A stretch of DNA of 35,453 nt from Gilvimarinus gilvus (GTDB lineage Bacteria > Pseudomonadota > Gammaproteobacteria > Pseudomonadales > Cellvibrionaceae): contig NZ_JAULRU010000428.1 of assembly GCF_030518155.1 (NCBI RefSeq), forward strand, positions 1 through 35,453, read 5' to 3'. Position numbers and translations under genes: made by a program. Positions 32,744 to 35,453 of the stretch are shown here, piece after piece (position 1 is the stretch's first letter; every line of letters begins with the position of its first letter). The notes beneath the pieces are model-generated. The model saw only the letters and a list, made by a program, of their open reading frames with translations, was not told where the DNA came from and ran no database searches.

Positions 32744-34171
32744 ATGTTCAATATGTATTCATTGTTTAACCATATCACCCGATTGGCCCCCGTGGGCTTA
32801 GTGCTTTTAAGTGTTTTGTTGGCAACGCAAGTGGCCGCAGAATCTACACTTGATAACGACAGTGTTATCTTGCCCAAGGGTTGGCGTTCTGGCTATGCAG
32901 TAGAGCCTGTCTTTAACAGCCGGGTGTACTGGGTAGAAGCCGGTCGCAGCCACTCTGAAACGGTAGTGTTGATACATGGGTTGGGACAAAACGGTTGGCG
33001 TGATTGGCAAGAATTAATGCCGGCGTTGGCCGAGCACTACCGGGTAGTCGCCTTTGATTTGCCGGGCTTTGGCCGCTCTGATACCCCCGCAGGCAAGTAT
33101 TCACCGTCTAACTATGCCGCAGCCATACAGGCTATATTGCAACAAGCGGGAATTGACCGTTTTCATTTGATGGGACACTCAATGGGCGGTGCCGTCGCCC
33201 TGCGTCTGGCCACGCGCTACCCAAATTCTGTCAAACGATTGGTGTTAATGAGTGCCGCGGGAATATTGGAGCGCAGTACTTTTGCCGGACATGCGGCCGC
33301 TCTGCCTTTGGAGGCGGGCATGCTCTCCTATTTTGATGCCTTGCCCAAGAGTTTACAAAGTGGCATCAGTGGTGTCGTGCGGGATATTGGCGGTGACCTG
33401 CTGCGCTGGGACGCGCTGCCAGACCCCGCTGCGTTACTGAATAAGAGCGATGTGGTTTGGGCGGCGACTTTGCGGGGGCAGCCTAATATAAATGCGGCCT
33501 TGGCGCTGGTGGAAGAGGACTACAGTGGCGACTTGACCGCGCTGGATGTATCAACCTTGATTTTGTGGGGAGAAGAAGATCCGGTTACACCGCTGCGTAC
33601 GGGGTACTTGTTGCAAGGGCAGATACCGAACGCCAGACTCGTGCTGTATCCCGGTGTAGGGCATATGCCGTTATGGCACCCCAGCAAAGTTTTGCCAGAT
33701 ATTAAGCAATTTCTGACAGACAAAACCAAGGTGACTAATAACACGGAAGAATTGGGGCAAAATCAGGGCGACTATCGGTGCGAAGGCAAAAATGATGTCC
33801 AGCTGCGAGGCCAATTCGGAGCTATTGAGATCATTAATTGCCAAAATGTACGGCTGCTAGATGTCAATGCCGACTCTCTAAAGCTTATTGACAGTTCAGC
33901 CGTCGGAAGAGGCCTGAAGTTATCCGCAGATGAGTGGGCCCTCAGTGTCGACCGCTCCGAGCTAACCCTGACAAATGCCTGGTTAGAAGGGAAGGTGGCC
34001 TTGCAAGCGAATGCCAGTCAATTGGATTTGGCGGGTGTGCACTTAACGGGAGACGAGGCGATTCGTGTATCCCGGCAATCAGAATTTGTCTTCTCCGTAA
34101 GCCAGCTGCAAACACCGGGTTATCGGCAAGATTTACACGGGGTGTTTACTTTAGGGGAGCCTGCACAATAA
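32744..34171 (+). CDS. Secreted alpha/beta hydrolase with C-terminal repeat-like extension
   Basis: A 475-residue protein with a signal peptide (hydrophobic about residues 12-30, cleavage after VAA). The alpha/beta-hydrolase domain (about 60-335) contains the oxyanion segment VVLIHGLGQNG, the nucleophile GHSMGG (Ser about 146), the acid in WGEEDPVTP and the His in GVGHMPL. After a linker, about 120 residues form regular short hydrophobic strands (for example VRLLDVNADSLKLIDSSAV, and ELTLTNAWLEGKVALQANAS), like a small beta-helix or pentapeptide-style solenoid, with two Cys at its start. The longer frame upstream to 32657 runs over the element end and is not used. The substrate is unknown. Confidence 0.85.
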   Translation: MFNMYSLFNHITRLAPVGLVLLSVLLATQVAAESTLDNDSVILPKGWRSGYAVEPVFNSRVYWVEAGRSHSETVVLIHGLGQNGWRDWQELMPALAEHYRVVAFDLPGFGRSDTPAGKYSPSNYAAAIQAILQQAGIDRFHLMGHSMGGAVALRLATRYPNSVKRLVLMSAAGILERSTFAGHAAALPLEAGMLSYFDALPKSLQSGISGVVRDIGGDLLRWDALPDPAALLNKSDVVWAATLRGQPNINAALALVEEDYSGDLTALDVSTLILWGEEDPVTPLRTGYLLQGQIPNARLVLYPGVGHMPLWHPSKVLPDIKQFLTDKTKVTNNTEELGQNQGDYRCEGKNDVQLRGQFGAIEIINCQNVRLLDVNADSLKLIDSSAVGRGLKLSADEWALSVDRSELTLTNAWLEGKVALQANASQLDLAGVHLTGDEAIRVSRQSEFVFSVSQLQTPGYRQDLHGVFTLGEPAQ

Positions 34172-34594
34172 TATTACTTGGTGAATCAAAGAGAGTATTA
34201 CAAAACAAAAATAAGATGTAGCACGTCGTGCAGAACCGAATTTATACGGTGGCGGGGCCCAGGCTGTCGATGGCCTACACATCGTAAAGAGCGCTGTGAT
34301 ACCTTATTCCTCAGGTGTTTCCATTGCTGGATTGTTTTTTCTGCGAGCGGGCGTGTAAATCTCTGACCATCATTGGTTGGCACTTACAGGAAACTTTCGG
34401 ACATTACGCTTAATATTTGTTGTGTTGTATAAAATCGAGGGGGTAGATTATTATGCGGTAAATGGAGCCAAACTAATCTCAGAAAACTCAAGTATTTGAT
34501 ACGGTTATAATTGGCCCACTAAACGGAAGGTTTTCGCGAAATACCAACAGGCTTGCCGACAACGCGGAAACTCAAATCGAGAGGAAGACATGTA
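34172..34594. other. Gene-free stretch before the surface-protein gene
   Basis: About 420 AT-richer bases with no credible gene or RNA. TATAAA at 34428-34433 in TTGTTGTGTTGTATAAAATC could be a -10 element, but the matching -35 is poor. It most likely holds the promoter and leader of the following gene. Confidence 0.4.
34582..34587 (+). promoter_or_regulatory. Ribosome binding site deciding the surface-protein start
   Basis: AGGAAG lies seven bases before the ATG at 34595. The closer ATG at 34590 is followed immediately by TAA, so it cannot be the start. Confidence 0.65.
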
Positions 34595-35453
34595 ATGCGC
34601 GATTCTTTGTACACCGGACAGGAGCAGCACGTGCACAGTGTCTCTCCCTCGAAAAAGTCTGCACCGCACGCTTTCCATACATTCGGCAAGTTGTACTTGT
34701 TCACCCTGATGGCTTGGCGTGAGCGTATGGGGCTGTGGGGCGCAGTATTGACCCTATGTCAGGTACTCCTGCTCTGGGCTGCGTTCTCTGCTTCCGCCCA
34801 TGCGCAATATACCAACTGCCCGACCGCGACATCTGTCGGTCAACAGCTCGCCCTGAACATAACCGACGGCGAATGTGTCTTTGTTTCATCGGTTCCTACC
34901 GCTAACAGCGATGGCTCTGAAGACTATATACTCATTGAAGTCGCTGACAACTCGGGCCTCACGAATTTCGAGATTTTCCAAGGTGGTAGTGACCCTACCA
35001 ATCTGTCGTTTTCTGTTGATGGAGCTTCCGTTAGCCCGACGGTCACTACTAACTGCAGTACCGGCTGCAACGTCACCGGTTCCCATGGCGCAAGCCCAAT
35101 CAGTTTTACATACACCGATACGGGGAATTCTGGGCAAATTAGTATAAGCGGCGCGCCTGAGATATCGGTTTCCTCCTCCGTGGGCGGCGCAGTCGCCGAT
35201 GGCGGCACTGATGCACAGGGCTTCGTGGCTGCCGGCACGCCCCAGACCGTGACCTACACCGTGACCAACTCCGGTACCGATGATCTCACCATCGCCACGG
35301 CCACCGCTGCGTCCCCGAGCAATGTCACCATCAATGCTATCGGTGCACCGGGAAGTACCACGATAGGTGCCGGCGGTGGGAGTACCACCTTCACTGTGCA
35401 GTACACCCCGACTCTGGCCGGGGCGTTTAGTTTTGATCTGAGCTTTGTCAATG
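34595..35453 (+). CDS. Large exported surface protein, 5' part only
   Basis: The frame opens at 34595 and stays open to the window edge (286 codons), so the gene is cut by the window. The protein has a long charged N-terminal lead of about 45 residues before a hydrophobic signal helix (about 46-67, cleavage near AHAQ), a form seen in large exported proteins. It continues with Ser/Thr/Gly-rich beta-strand repeats. The segment TVTYTVTNSGTDDLTIATAT, ending in FTVQYTPTLAGAF, matches the choice-of-anchor-D type Ig-like repeat found in surface proteins of many bacteria. Base composition becomes more GC-rich here. It is probably an adhesin or matrix protein; the rest is needed to tell. Confidence 0.8.
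   Translation, partial: MRDSLYTGQEQHVHSVSPSKKSAPHAFHTFGKLYLFTLMAWRERMGLWGAVLTLCQVLLLWAAFSASAHAQYTNCPTATSVGQQLALNITDGECVFVSSVPTANSDGSEDYILIEVADNSGLTNFEIFQGGSDPTNLSFSVDGASVSPTVTTNCSTGCNVTGSHGASPISFTYTDTGNSGQISISGAPEISVSSSVGGAVADGGTDAQGFVAAGTPQTVTYTVTNSGTDDLTIATATAASPSNVTINAIGAPGSTTIGAGGGSTTFTVQYTPTLAGAFSFDLSFVN

Noticed and set aside
34886-35451. Minus-strand frames at the right end
   Set aside because: They lie opposite the surface-protein gene, which has a ribosome binding site, a signal peptide and a recognisable repeat.

Overview
The window looks like a chromosomal segment of a Gram-negative, marine-type gammaproteobacterium, perhaps near the Cellvibrionaceae or Halieaceae; that placement is an impression from gene content, not a measurement. 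The support is LpxC, RluF, DjlA, an OmpA-family lipoprotein, outer-membrane barrel and lipobox proteins, and a diguanylate cyclase with a carbohydrate-binding-like periplasmic domain. Gene density is high and both strands are used. No rRNA, tRNA, CRISPR array or intact transposase was seen.

Layout. 1-3.7 kb is a worn region: a short 50-bp direct-repeat array, a small membrane protein, a secreted DUF1254/DUF1214 protein, and a HExxH gene broken by two frameshifts and a 263-bp miniature inverted-repeat element. 3.7-9.6 kb holds an AraC-type regulator divergent from a stand-alone, divergent-looking lpxC, then rluF with a long basic tail, a CcdA/thioredoxin pair and a RIO-family kinase. 9.6-12.1 kb has a second copy of the miniature element, soxR divergent from a flavodoxin-fold reductase with a perfect SoxR-type operator between them, and a glycerophosphodiesterase. 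12.1-19 kb (minus strand) carries an outer-membrane barrel, a 16-unit heptanucleotide repeat, the DUF1800/DUF1501 pair, a nucleoside hydrolase with an in-frame amber codon, and a peroxiredoxin-TetR pair. 19.2-20.6 kb has two DUF4398-type lipoproteins, the second fused to OmpA.

The standout locus is 20.7-26.9 kb: six tightly packed minus-strand genes matching the complete ebo cluster in the order eboA-B-D-E-F-C. The members are the EboA protein, a TatD-like hydrolase, a dehydroquinate-synthase-like cyclase, a TIM-barrel isomerase-like protein, an alkaline-phosphatase-superfamily phosphodiesterase and a UbiA-like prenyltransferase. In Nostoc punctiforme this cluster is needed to move the scytonemin precursor to the periplasm; its general role is unresolved. 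Here no recognisable natural-product pathway lies beside it, and a second type of miniature element (ends GGGCCTGTT, flanked by TA) sits right in front of eboA and must carry or displace the operon promoter.

The right end holds djlA, a diguanylate cyclase, a KefB/C-type antiporter, an unknown TonB-shaped membrane protein, a secreted alpha/beta hydrolase with a repeat-like C-terminal extension, and the start of a large exported surface protein that runs off the window.

Two miniature-element families leave at least six traces here. One insertion has a CTAG target duplication, and removing it restores a sensible reading frame across the junction.
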